Assembly (NCBI GenBank): GCA_905178155.1
Contig: CAJINV010000001.1
Coordinates: 15,748,142-15,812,141, forward strand
Length of the DNA stretch: 64,000 nucleotides
Reading direction: 5' to 3'
Source: Amoebophrya sp. A120
Taxonomy: Eukaryota; Sar; Dinophyceae; Syndiniales; Amoebophryaceae
Shown: positions 33,267 to 46,904 of the stretch, piece by piece
Position numbering within the stretch: the first letter of the stretch is position 1
Layout: each line of letters begins with the position of its first letter
Notes under the pieces: model-generated
Told to the model about the DNA's origin: nothing
Seen by the model: only the letters and a program-made list of their open reading frames with translations
Database searches by the model: none
Made by a program: the position numbers and the translations under genes

Positions 33267-36200
33267 TCAGTCGTAAATCTGGTCGAGTTTTTCATTCGTT
33301 AGGTTTCGAAAAATTGTATCTAGACCGATCTGCGAATAGCTGACTTCGCTAATGACCGACGAAAAGTCGAAACTTTCTCTTTTTCTACACTCGTTAGGTT
33401 TCTTTGATAACAGCGTCTCCACACATTCCATCAGATCAGCGAATGCTGACAGTGAAAAATCGGTCAAGGGCGGCGCAGTCACCGCGAACGACAAAACGAT
33501 TCCGGCTGCACACACCGGTTTTACCTCGAAGCCGTTCGGTGACATGCAGTCCGCAATGTGCTTCGTGAAGTGATCGGAAACGCGGCGCATTGTTACCCTG
33601 TATCGAAGCTCGGATTCGAAACTGGCCCACAGATTGGGCAACTGGGGATCGCGCTGTTCCTGATCCTCTCCTATCTGTTCGGAAGAGTGATTGGCTTCTT
33701 CACAATCGCCGCTCGACTGTCTGCTCCCGCTGCTACTATATCCGTCGGTTTCCGGTCCTGAATTTTTCCGAAGATGTTTTGCTAGAAGTTGACGGCTGCC
33801 CTTGTGGTGCAGGAACGCTTTCCAGTCTCTCCGGCGCGCGAAAGACAACAAATCGAGCGGCGCAGGGCTCGAGGCACTCTTTCGGCGGTTTTTCCGGTTG
33901 CTGCTTCTTCGCTGCAACGATTGGTCGTCCATGGCCTCGTGCTCGAGGTGCCCGCGCGCTAAACCCGTTCTGTTCCTCGAGTAACCGCCGTGGACCCACG
34001 AAAAAATTGACAGAGGAAACAACGCCGGAGCTGAGTTTTGTACATCCTCAAAGTCGTCCTCAGTCTCGCTTGGACTCGTTGCTGAGTAGCAAGAATCGGT
34101 ATCGGAGACGCTCGAAGCAGCCCTAGACGTGTCAGATGCAGAACATGTCGAAAGAGCTTCAGACGCACCTGAACCACGCACGCTGCAACTTCCGCTACTC
34201 GAAGACGCGCTGCTATCCTCGCCACCCGCACCAGATTCCTCTTTGTTTCTTTTCATTTCCTCTGCTCGTAAGTCTCCCAAAGCTGTGGCAATATCCAAAC
34301 TCCGAAAGTATGCTAGGCGGAAAAAATCCATGCTGCGAACCAGTTCAGCTCTTTCACTTCTCGTCCATGATTCACCATCTGTTGGTCTTGTTGTTCTGTC
34401 TGAATACAAATCTTCGGTCGGGTCGTCGACGTCGTCGTTCATGTCCAAGCGCAATCGTACCTCGTAGCCCCGTCCGAATTTTCGGCACAGATGCTGAACG
34501 GTGCCAACGCACTTCAGCCGTCCCCGGTGCTGAATGGCGACGCGATCACAGAGCGCCTCGGCTTCTTCCATGGCGTGGGTGGTTAATACAAATGACGACT
34601 CGCTCCGTGTCTGGATCTGTTTTAGTACAGTCCAAATGCTCTGCCGGCCCATCGGATCTACCCCGGCAGACGGCTCATCGAGCAGCACGAGCTGCGGGTC
34701 CCAGAGTAGGGAGAGCAGAAGCAATACCTTCCGCTGGTTACCCCCCGAAAGGTTCGCAAATTTGCGATCTCGGTATTTCGCGAGGTCGAGGCTGTCAAGT
34801 TTGTCCTCTATCTCGGCAACTGTAGTGCTAGTGGGTCCTTCTTGTAATTGCCCTGCGGTTCTTGTTCCAAAAGCGGCACTAGCAAGGTCTCCCTTCCGCA
34901 ACGTTGCAAACAAGCTGACAATCTCCAGCACTGTTAAATCCCCTTGCACGCAGTTGGCCTGTGGGCAGTAGCCAATACGGCGACGGATCTCTGTGATGAA
35001 TTTCGTCGTGTCGTGGCCGTTGACCAAAATGCGGCCTTTCGACAGCGGTTCGAGGCCCATGATCATCCGAAACACAGACGTCTTTCCGCTCCCGTTGGTG
35101 CCAAGCAGCCCGAAGCAGGTACGAGGATTGCCGTTCGCTTGTTGGCACGGGATTGACCAACTGACGCCGCGTACTGCATACACTCTTTGACTGTACACTT
35201 TATGCACGCCCTGCAGGGTGAGAACATGCTTCGGCCCATCACTTCTTTTTGTTGCGTCTAGCGCTCGATCTTTTTCGGCTTCGACGTCAGAATCTGAGCA
35301 CAGAGTACTGTTGTCAGAATCGTCTACGTTTTCATCATGAACGGCGGCGCTTCGAACTTTCAAAAGTCGCTGCAATTGAGCGTCTCGATTTTTCCCGTGT
35401 CGAGTTTGGACCGGCAGTGCAGCAACCCCATTAATAGCATCAGTGGAACTGTTGAGCACTTCGGAAAAAACACCGTCGCGAACGCGATCTTCACCACCCG
35501 CGACAGCTCCACAACGTGATGCTTTCTCGCAAAATGTTCTACCGCATGTTGTTCTCGTCCTGCGCTTTTTTCCCACAAACGACGTGCGCGGCTCCACTTC
35601 TAGTTTTGTAGTTCTAGCCATGCCACTTACCCTTTTCCGTTCCTTCCTTTTTTCGAAAAATCTCGGTTCAGGTTGCAAGCGGCTGCTTCGCCAGACCAAA
35701 ACAAGCTGCAACACGAAAATCCCAACCGTGCACAGAAACAAGTGCATCCACGCGAAGTCGATTTGATCGCCGATCGTCAGGAGAAACCTGAGACTGGTGC
35801 TTTTCAGTTCCACACTCTTCGACATGTAATGCCAGGGCGCGAAGTGCTCCCCGAAGGAGGCACGCGTGAAGGGCGTCCGGCTTGCGAAGTCAACCATGTG
35901 GTCGCTTGTCACAGTCTCCATCAGAGCCTCGTCCTCGGGGTCAGTTCGCGCCTCGTCTCCGGGCACCGCATCCTCCCCGCCACCAGCAGAGTTGGTGGCC
36001 GATGCCATCCAGCGAAGCACTTTTTGAGCACCGCCCAGCGAAGAGAATGGCGGCTCACCCGATTTCTGGAACGCCAAAAGCTGCATATCGTTGGTTCGAA
36101 GGTGGAAAAATGTGCCGTCGCACTTTAAGGTTTGCACCAACACGAGATGCACCCAAGAGTAGAGCTTTACCAAACTTGGCAACACTTGATTCAAGGTCGC

Positions 36201-39200
36201 CACAATATCCGAGAGCACTACGTTCGCTTGCCACGTCAACAAGCCCCCTCGCAGCAGGCGAAGAGGCTGCCTGCTTTGGTCGGCACTTTTCACGTCGATG
36301 AAGCGCATGCCCTCCGTGAGCACGCCCTGAGATTCGTACGTTGAAAGTGAGGTAAGAGACTGGCTCGCACCTGCTGGTGAAATGGATCTGTGGCGAGCAT
36401 CATGCTCGCGCAGGTCGGGGAGCAAAAGATCGCCGGCTGCGCCATGTTGTGGATCGTGCCGTTCGTGAGGTGCAGCACTTGTTATGTTGTCATCTCCGCC
36501 ATCATGATCTGCTTGGCGGCGCAGATACCTAGCCAGCGCGGCAGCGGCGGCGGGGGTCGGCCTCAACAGCTCGGCGTCGCGCATCACTGCGGCCGGTATC
36601 CTGTCCCTGTGCAAGGAAGGAGTCGCTGGGATTGCAGCTGGTGGTCCTTTCTTGGGTTCGAGCTGAAGAAAGTTCGGGTTTGGCCGGGCGGTCGCCTTGG
36701 TCTTTTCCGACGCTGCTGAGGGCGCAGCAGTTGTAACTGCAGACACGCGGCCGCGATTCTGGTCGTCTGTCGTGCGTTGTCCGTGTCTCGTCCGCGTTGC
36801 CTCTGCTTGGGCGCGGAGGTGATTGTCGACGACCTCTGGGATTGCAAGACGCTCGTTCTGCACCAGAAAAACTAGTAGATCCTCTAAGGTGTGCAGCGCC
36901 CGCACCGGCTCTGGATTTCCATCCGCATCCAGTTCCAGACATTTCTGTTGGCCGTACCTCGCAAAATCGAACAGCGAAGGGTGTTTTTGTTCTGCCGCCT
37001 CGCTGGCTTCGCGCCGTAGCTTTTCCAGAACTGCCTTCCGACGGGCCAGGAATGTAGCACTTTGGGTAGCGTCGGGACCGAAGGATCTGTGCCACTGCTT
37101 CGCAAATTCCGCAGAAAGGTCGGCCGTTTCGCGCCACGGAACGATGATGCCGAAATTCCAGAAGAAGCTGCGGAACTGAAGAAACTGTTTTTCCTTCTCA
37201 TACTCCGACACCTGTTGGTCAAGCCTGATACCCAGTCGATTTTCCATCGATCTTTGGTGCTGCTTCTGTTGCAGCTTTTGATGGGAAATGGTGTGCTCCA
37301 GGAGAAACTTCGACACCGCACGCACCTGCGCTTTTTGTGCAAGCGAGCTCTGTGCAAGCCCGAGGGGTTTTGCACCTCCAAACGTGAAAGGGTTTGTAGA
37401 CGCAAAGCCGTCCCAGCGGGACCAGGTGACAGATTCCGGTTCTATCTGTGGAATCGAGCTAGCGCCACCGTCGTCGGATTCGGGAATGAAAGGCACGGTA
37501 TTCTCGCCCCCGTCAGCCTCAGGCTTGACTAGCACAGCGCGCTGGAGTCCAGTGGTCACGTACCAAAGCGAAGCGATCCTGCTTTCCTCCCGGAATGGAA
37601 AAGCAATGCTGTCCCGCAAACGGAAATCTCCAGCGACCAAGGTATTTGTCACCAATGAGTTGAACCCGGCGTCACCATTTCGAACGCCGAGAAATTCCAC
37701 GCACTCCTTACGCAAGTTGTACACTTGCAATGGTCCTCCTACTCGTTGTCCAAGGCGAGTTTCTTCATCCGGCGTTGGTGCGACGGGTAAAATCGGAGGT
37801 GCCGCACTTCTGAACCTTGGCAGGTTTGAAAAAGCCGCCACGAACTCGAGCTGCTGCTCGGGATGCCGCCCCATCGTTGCAAACCTTTCCTCGTCAGCCA
37901 GAGCTTTATCCAGATTTGCGGAGTTTCGGCTCCGCAACGGTGGCATCAACCACTGTGCTACGCTGCGCCGCGCGAAAGAGGTGCGATAGAACAGGTAGAC
38001 CGGATCCAGAGTCTGCCGCAACCGCGCCGTCGCTTCTGACCACACCGTTGCACTCCGGTAAACAAGCGTTTCCAGATGGGAAGCGAGGGATTCCGGACGG
38101 CGAAGGTAATTTTGCAGTTGACTGTCCTGATTGTCGACATCGACATCGCCTCCAATCCACGGTTGAAGGAGAGACGCTGGAGATTGCGCCCCGTGTGGGT
38201 AGTTTGTACTAGCTTTCTCGACCAGTTTCGCTCTCAGACCAGCTGCGAGCCCGCTCAGAGTTGCAGCTGGCGTGGCCGACTGGAGCACAAGCTCCTCCGT
38301 ATGAAAGTCTTCCAAGTGAACCGCCGCACAGCGAAACACGTAACGGAAAAAGTCGATCGCGCCGATGTCGAGGCTGCCCGCCTGCATCAGAATTTCCAGC
38401 AATTCTGACAAACTAATGCGGTCGCCCAGAAAGTACTTCTGGAGAGCCTGAATCTTGTAGCCGTCGCGCCGTGCCTGCGCGACGTTGCCGTTCATGTGCT
38501 GGACGACCCGCAACGGCGCAAGAAAACAAACCTGCGGCAGGGTCTTGCCGGCGAACAGGTCCAGCACGGCAAAGGTTTTGCGCTCCAGAACAGTGATAGA
38601 GTGCGTGGCAGGAGCGAGATCTGTACTAGTTCCACGGATAGCTCCCGCACCACTGTGGTCTTCTGGGACGGTTTTCATTACATTCCGTTCCCGAACGCGG
38701 CTGCAGATCTCACACTGGTACGTGAAGATGTTCCACAAGACGGAAGACAGCCAGATTTTGACGATGTAGAAAACCGGGAAGAGCAAGCAGCAGGTATTGT
38801 AGAAGAAGTGGCAGATCCCAGCAAGCGAAGGGTGCAACAGGTCGCCCGTAATTTCCACCAAAACCAGCAAGAAAAAGACGATGTAATGGACAAAAAACAC
38901 CACTTTGACCAGGTAGTCGAGTTCGGAGTCTGTCCAACTGTGGCGCCGTTGTCCTCGCTGCGACAATTTGTGTTGATGTTGATGACGCCGCCCATCGATG
39001 GGTTTCGTTTTCGTTGTCTCGTGCTGCTGGTGGTCAAGCTGAGCAGACCCGAGGTGGGAAGTTGCGAATGGCAGGGCGTGGTGCGACTTTGACTTTATTG
39101 CTGGACAGCGCTGTCGTGCCTTCTGACCATCCTCGTGACTCTGTCTGGTGCACCCATGTTGCGTATTGTTCCTTCTCAATAAACTGCGCGTTGATGCCGA

Positions 39201-42200
39201 CGTGCCAGCCACATTGGTGCCAGTGCTTCTCCGACCCTGCCACCAAAACCTGGAGCAACACCGTTTCACTTTGACCTTGTGCGCTTTCCGACAGCAAATG
39301 CGTGCCGCGCAACTGCAACACCTGCGTGGGCACTGGTTTACGGCTGATACAGAAGATCGCCAGACGGATTTGAAAAGAGTAGCACAACAGGAACGCAGAG
39401 CTGACGGCTTCTTTGGACTACTTTTGCGGTAGCTGCCATCCCATTGGCTCTCTTTTCTGCTATCAACCGCGTCGGAAAGAAGAGCCGACATGTTGTCTGC
39501 ATCTTGTAAACCGGGATCAGTACTGGTGCTGCAATCGGCACTACACTGCAGCGTTTTCTCAGGTGAAACTTTGCGGTGTCGTCGCGAGTCCACCTGCAGC
39601 TCGTCTTCCTCTTCCTCATAAACAGCTCGGTCAGGGCTCGACTTACGCGCACCACAGATCTTCGAATATTTCAGCTTCAAACGCGGACAGCTGACGTTTT
39701 CCGTTACCAAGTGCAGAAGGTACAGGTACACGAGAAAAGCGCACACTGCGAGAACCACGCTGCAGTGCAGGTCTAGGTTGAAGTTGTAGAAAACTTGAAA
39801 ACCGAGGAAAGGCGACGAGAACTGCCAACCGTCGTACTGACTTGCGAATCCTCCAGCTGGGTCATTATTTTGATTGCCACCGGCAGCACTGAAAGTTGAT
39901 GCTACCGCTCCGTCCTCGAAGTTCAAAAGGCGCGCAAACACGATCGGCACGAAGTGGAAAAGCAAGAAGAAGCCCGTGACGCTGCACGACAGAAACAGGA
40001 AGTCGAACAGCAGGTTCGCAGCCCAGTAAACCCACGTACGGCACCCGTTTACGAAAAGTAACTCGCGGAAACCCGAGCGAGCATCCTCGGCCAAAACACG
40101 CAAGCACAGCGTGACGTAGCGGAAGCACAGGATTTGCACCAGATTTCCCTGGGCGAACAGCATAAAGACCCCAACAGTGACGAGGACGAAGTAAGAGGAC
40201 AAAAATCCCGCCACGCGGTTCGCCACCGCTAGCTCCGATGAAGTTAGGCTGCGAATCCGAGCAGGTAAATCGGCTTCAGAGAACAAACGGCCGAGGTGCT
40301 CCTCGACAACAAGAGAGCTCCAACTGTCACCCGCTGCAGAAGTTGTCTCGGAGCTTCCACTACCGCCGTTATTTTGGCTGTGGTTTCTATTCCTGGAACC
40401 GGGCTGCAGAAGGGATCGGATTCCGTAGGGGTCGGGCAGAACGAAGATGCGGCTCACGACAAACAGTGTGTACGTGGAAAACAACACGATAATCAAAGCC
40501 GAAACGAAAAGGCCGGCAACAGATGGCAGTCGGGCCCGAAGCAGCGTTGCGCGGCGTCCAAACAAGCAACCAAACTGGGACACCCACGTTCTCGGCTCGC
40601 TCTTGCAAAGAGTAGCGAAAGGGGAAAACCAGGAAGACGAACTTTGGCGTAATTCACTCACCTTCGTTGCTTTCCTTCTCCGGTTTTCTTCCAGCAAAAG
40701 CTCTCGCTCTGTTTCATCTGTGTGTTCTTCGTCTTCGACAACCACAACCGGGTCGCACTCATCGTCAAGAATACATGAGTGCTCCATTAGCGCATCCTGT
40801 ACCTCCTCATCCCCACCACACCTGGCGGTGCGTGAAGCCACCACTCCTAGATCATGAACTCCGTCGCTGCCGTCTATCTCCATCGCGTCTGGCCTCTCCG
40901 TCGCTAAATCTGAGTTTTCCGATGAAGTACGACCTCGTACATCTACATCTTCTGCCGCAGGCCATTGAAAAGAACGATCCCGTCGGCCGACCTTGAGAAA
41001 CACGTCCTCCATGGTGACCATATGAAAGGTTATGTGTGCGATGTTGCCAATGCGACGACTTCGGCGATCAATTTCTCGCAGGAGGTTGCAAAACTGGTCG
41101 GTTCTGAGCTTGGAGACCCATGCAGGAGACATGGCCAGTGCGGAGAAAGCCTCGCTGTGGTAGGTCAAAAATGACTTGCTTTCCTCATGATGATCCACAG
41201 CGTTGAGCATGTCTTGTTCCGCCGCATAATTTACGATTTCTCTCTCCAGGCACTGCAGCGCACTGGCCTTGTTCGGGTCGACGTCGCATGATGCGTAAGG
41301 ATTTCCATCCGCATCTTCTTGCACCATCTTCATCTCGCGGTCGCCACTACTTGCACTTCTATCCGAGTCATCTTTATAATTTTCCGTGTCCACGAAAGTC
41401 GGAACAAGTTGGTAGCCGGAGTTGACTTGCGCCTTTAAAAACTTCGGACTGCCGAGACACTCGACTTCCCCGTCCTTCAGGATGCAGATCTTGTCCGACA
41501 AAAGGTCCGCTTCGTCCATGTGATGGGTGGTCAGCAGAATCGCGGTCCTCCCCAGCCGTTTTCGCCGAAGAATGAAGTCCCACGTCACTCGGCGGTTTAG
41601 GGGATCCATACCGGAAGTCGGCTCGTCCAACACCACGAGCTTCGGCTGGCCGCAAAAAGCGACCACGCAGCAGAGCTTCCGCTTCCATCCACCGGAGAGT
41701 TGCGAACAAAGTTTGTTTTCATCTTCAAAAGCAAACCCGGCTTCGCTGAGCAGGAACTCAACTTCAGCATTGACATCCTTAATCAGGGGCTGCAAAAACT
41801 GCGAACAAGATGAAGCAGACGAGCTTTTACTTCGCGGAAAAATCCTCCAGTTGCGAAGCTCGACACACACAGTCAAGGCCTCGCGGACCGTGAGATTCTC
41901 GAACAGAAAGTTTTGCTGCGGGCAAAGCCCAACGAGCTGCTCGTCCGGCTTTAATGCGGCTTCAAGATTTTTTGTCGACCTCGATCCGCAACAGCTTCGG
42001 TTCCTGGACATTGCGGTCTTGATTCGAAAATCTTGGAAAAACCGTCTCCCAAAGATGGAGACGCCGCCACTTGTCGGATGCAGCAAGCCGGTCAGAACTT
42101 GGATTAGTGTGCTCTTGCCCGCACCATTATGGCCGAGTAGACAAAAGAGCTCGCCCGGTTGAATCGCCAGACTCACCCCGCGCAGGGCCGTTACGTGTTG

Positions 42201-45200
42201 CGCATCAGAAGTACGAGCTTGATGTGACGCAGCTTCATCAGAGGTACTTGTGCCCCTCACCTTGTTCGTCCTTCTACGTGGCAGACAAGTAGAGCGAAGA
42301 AACTTTCTGATGCGGGCGAAACAGGAACTGAAGAGCGATATATCCGCTGGATACGTCACACACAGATCTTGAACCTGTACGCTGCTGCACCCAATGTTGT
42401 CCTCTTCCGTACGAGTTAGCTTGTCGTCAAGGTTTTTCCAGTCGTGTTTCTTACGATCCGCGATGGCAGAAGATCGACTGCGATGCTCTAGCATGTCGTC
42501 GGCGAGCCGCCACGCGAGCGTCCACAGGAGCACGGAGAGGACTTGCAATAAAAGCATTTCCAGAAGATACGACTTTTCGTGCGGCAGCACCTGCAGGTTC
42601 AAATACGTCGACGGTCCCAGCACCATCATCCAGTCGGCCCAAAAAAAGTTGAAGAACGTCGGCACTTGAATCTCTTCACGGTCAACGCGCGGGTCGGGAG
42701 GTTGTTTCTTTGAAAACGCCTTCGCCAGTAGGGCAAAGGACGAAGAGGTTTGTGCCATGATGCCGTCAATCTCGCGTTGCTTCGCGCGTCGCACCACACT
42801 GGCGAGAAGGCTAAGTTCAACTGGTGGCTCGCTAGCAACAATTTGCGTCACTAGTTGGAAAAAACAAGAGTGGGGCCAAAGCAGCATGCGCAGCCGAAGC
42901 GAGTTCTTCCAAGTTTCCAAGCGCCTCCGCACGGCGGGCGTGAAGCTGCTACAACTTCCAGGATCAGAAAGACTAGACACTCCGAGAAGAGATGAGGTAG
43001 TGGTGGTGTCAACTGCGCAAGTAGAAGGAGCGCCGCTTGTTCTAGTTGCCCAACGCAGCCACTTTCTCCTCTCCCGCAACTCGCATCGCGCGACGGCACG
43101 CTGACTCCGCAGGAAAGCTCGCTTTTCCTGCAACAGCTGCGCTTCTTCCGGGCTGATCTCCTGACTCCCTCCTGCTCCCGGTGGTGGGTCCACGAGCCAC
43201 GACAGGGCCCACTCCATGTTCTTTCCGAGAAAGCTCCAGGCGAGGTCCCCGATTGAGGGCGCGCGTCGGTCGCGTTCCTCTTGCAAGCGGTCCAGGAACT
43301 CGCTGTACAGATCCGGATCGCGCATGTGAAACAGCTCGTGTCGGCGAGGGAAGAGTAGCGGATTGAGATTGTGAGGAACAGAAAGCCGCTGCTCGGAAGA
43401 TACGGCAGGTTGTGGCGCTGGATGATCATCCTCATCGGCACTAGCCACTGCGCCAAGACGGTTATCAACTCCACTTCCGTCTCCTCGCGCGTGCGTCGTC
43501 GAACCGTACCGCCTCTCGCAGAACGCCGAGATTTCCGTTGGGTACATCTCTTCGACGCCGTACTCCTGCACGCTGGCGCCCATCGGACTGCGAAGCTCTC
43601 CGTCGAAGGACAAGAAAGCGAAACTGACGAAGAGGATGGTCAGGATCAACAAGCGCGTCGGCCCGACGCGTTTCGGAAAAAAGAGCGTGAACAAGGCCCC
43701 GAACACCAACCCGCACTGCAGGATGAAAAGCCCTGTCGCGACCGCCAGCAGAAGTAATCGGGGCGCGGTGTCCTGGGCGAAAAAGGCGAGGTTGCGCCAG
43801 TGAAAATGCCGCTCGTAACTCCAGAAGAAAAGGAAATAGCCGTGGTTCTCATCCGTAAAGTCGGAGACGGTGTTTAATCCCTGGTAATTCGCAGAGAAGG
43901 CGCTGTCAAATTGTCGCAAATCTTGCAGCCGCACGGCATCTAGTTGCCGTAGCGCGGCATCAGAAAATAGAGTTTGTTCCGAGTTGACCACACGAGGGCC
44001 GTCGTGTGTCATCGCTGTGGCTGCTGTTGTATTCCCTGCTCCATTAGCTGCCGCAGCTGCAGCAAGATTCGCTGCTGGTCCTGGTAAAACACCTCCTTGC
44101 CCGATCGCCCCTGTCGCCAGTCGGTGTTCCAAGGCTGAGATTTCTTGTTGCAATAAAACGCGCAAACGCGGGGGGTAGCGCAGCTCCCCCGGTTGGTCCA
44201 CGTAGTTCTGCCAAGGCTGGGGCAGGTAGTTTCCGAGATACAACAGCAAAGGCAAGCCTGCGACGAAGAACAAGTTGCAATACAGACAGTGCGCTAAGGA
44301 CGACAAGTAGTAGGCCCAGGGCTGGACACCCAGCACGCGCAAGAGGTACATTTTCCCGCCCTGCGCGCTTTCCAGCTGCAGGCGGCGGAAAAAGCGGTAG
44401 CCGAGAGCGAAGCCGAGGGTCAGGACGAAGTTCATCAACAGCGTATCGTCGCGGTCTGCGATGTACATGGTCACCATCCGTAACAACAGACACACCCAGT
44501 GCCGCCAACTTCCAAACGTGTGCTGGGCCTGCAAATCCAATTGCAGGGCCTGCAGACCGGCCGACTGATTCGGCGTGGCGCTAGTGTCGCTTGTTGCTGG
44601 GTTCAGTTTCTGGTTCTGAGCTGCCCCACCAGTCGGACCTCCGGGTGGTCCACCTGGGCTGTTCGACAATGCATTGGGGTCGGTCAGAATGTCGAGTAGC
44701 GCTTTCCGCAGTCGTTCGTCGATTTCCTCTTTGGAAACGTCGAGCAAAAATCCCTTCGGCGCGTTTGCCTGAACCCAGGGCAGTCTACGGCCTGAGCCGA
44801 TGATGACCAGCGCAAGGAATGGTAGCGCCCAGTACAGCACGAATTGGGACCGCCAGAAGTGCGGCGTCACCCGCTTCGACAGGATGCGGTCTTTCTCAAA
44901 AAGAATGCGGGTGTGAAGCCAAGTTAGCCTGCATCTACTCGGAAAAAGCAAGCACAGGCATGATAGCTTTGATGGTTGCGCCCTGGAGGTTTTGGAGGTG
45001 CGTGCGCACATCGAGGAACGACGTGAAGATTGCGAGGGTGCAGAAAGAGCGCTCTTCATCTTCTCAGCTTCATCTTCTAGATCGTCGTCTATCATCTTCG
45101 GTGTCGGCCCTTCCCGTCTGTTTCGTTTTATTTTCAAACACCAGAAGCTCCGCTTAAACCAGCCTAATATGCTGCGCGTTCGAGCATACTTGGCTCATTC

Positions 45201-46129
45201 AGTTCCAAGTGATCGCGACGAATCAGGACTGGTTCAAACGTGGTCGCGCTCGACCTGCCGTCCGAGGAACAGGAAACGCGTGCACGGTCGAAGAGCGCAT
45301 GCTGTCCGTACTTAAAGCGCCGATTCGGATACCGCTCCACCAGAACTTCTTCATCGAGTGAGCAGTTGCGTTCGCCTCCTCCTCCAGTGTGCCTTACATC
45401 GTGTTGTCGAAGTGTTGTCGCGGGACGAGACTTCTTTGTGGTTAATCCTGCAGCGCAGTTCAGTTTCCGATCTTCATCTAGATCTAGCTCAGCCTCCTCC
45501 TCGAGATGAGAGTACTGCTTCGCAGAAAAGCATCGTGCAAAACATCTATTCCACCAGGACCGGGTCTTCCACCAACAGGACCGGGACAAAAACGGAGAAA
45601 CAACAGGATCACCCTGTTCTTTTCTGTCTTGCATCTTTCCTACGTCCTGCGCGAGAGGCGTCGCTGCAGCTGCTCCGTTCTCAATACTGCAGTGGCGATG
45701 TTGGCCCACAACATCGCCGGTTCTTGCATTTCTTGCATCTGCTGCTTGAAGACCATGACATTTTCTCTTTCGTTTCTTCGTCGATTTTGGCTCTTTTGTG
45801 TGCTTCTCTTTCCTTTCCTCCCCACTACCACCGTCGCTGCACGACTCCACATCGGGCCGCGATTTTTGAGAAGCAGCTGCTACAGCGTCAGGGTCGGAGC
45901 TTTCATAGGTCGCGTCTGTGCACCCGGACGTCACACTGCTACGGTATGTGAGATTGGTCCGAGATGACCGGCGGGAAGAGGGTTGTTCCGGCGACGACCC
46001 TTGTCGTGCAAGGTGAAACGAAACACGCCGCGGTTGCAGTTTTTTCTTCCCTACCACGGCTTTTGAAGATGGGATGTTCGGGGTCGTCGCTGTGATTGTT
46101 CCGCCAGTCCGTTGTGGAGATGAGTTCAT
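33267..46129 (-). CDS. Giant ABCA-type ABC transporter (full transporter)
   Basis: The main exon is open from 45163 to 33267, nearly 3,970 codons without an intron. NBD1 has Walker A GHNGAGKST (about 42105-42134), signature LSGGWKRK, Walker B LVVLDEPTSGMDP and TTHHMDEAD. NBD2 has GTNGSGKTS (about 35080-35110), LSGGNQRK, LLDEPSAGVDP and TTHAMEEAE. This spacing and signature are of ABCA lipid/sterol exporters. A transmembrane helix near the start (LYWALPFLALVIIG) and further clusters precede each NBD. More than 2,000 residues separate the NBDs. An upstream frame (46129-45190, basic and Ser-rich, ATG start) joins in phase through a 26-nt GT-AG gap (45189-45164), giving 4,278 residues. Alternatively the protein starts at ATG 45095 and the upstream frame is separate. 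Typical ABCA proteins are 1,600-2,300 residues. Confidence 0.88.
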
Positions 46130-46904
46130 GAAGAAACTTTTGTTCTCAAAATTTCAATTTTTTGACGACCAAATGTAACAAAACACTCGCAGCTGCAGTC
46201 GTTTTTAGAGGTTTTGGATCACCGATACCGAGACAAAGCGCAGTTCCATGCCTTCTGACCCAGCTTTGGTGAAAAAGAAAGAAGTTGATCGCAAAAAGAA
46301 AAAATGGCGAAAAGCAACAAGGATAATGTATGCTGAAGATCCTTCGCAAACGAGATCACACACGACGCCTTAACAACTGATAAGGACCAATGACAAGAAC
46401 GAAGTTACACCCAGGCGTCGTTCGGTATCAAAGACACTGCAGCGGAGCACGATTTTTGGAACACATCAGGTCCTGTTAGCCAAAGGCTGTCAACTTCTAA
46501 TGAGAAGCATTGATTGGAAGTAGATTTCGTGATTATTGAAAAACACCACCCTGCCAATATCGCTTTGTCCTCCGTGCAAGGCAATGAAAATCTGCAATCC
46601 TCAACAAGACATCCGGGATTCTTTCTCATTTGCACTGTGGTCAACACGGTTGAGCACAGCGCAAATGGAACTGTCTTTTCGTTTTCAGATTTCAGCTTCT
46701 ACCTAGTTCTAGTTCTATTCGTCAAATTTTATCCTTAAAACCGGTGCACGAGCGGAGAAATTGAAATTCCATTTTTTTCGCGTGTCGCAGATCCGAGCGG
46801 GACGCCACCATCTCTCATCTTTGTGCTCGCGAAAAGGACACGGCGTGATGAAAAAAAAAAGTAAAAGTAGGTGCTGTAGTCCTGCTCCGGCGGGGGTTCC
46901 TTCA
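46130..46904. other. Intergenic stretch, no gene seen
   Basis: About 775 bp, AT-rich, with only short frames. No repeat or RNA gene was recognised. Confidence 0.45.
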
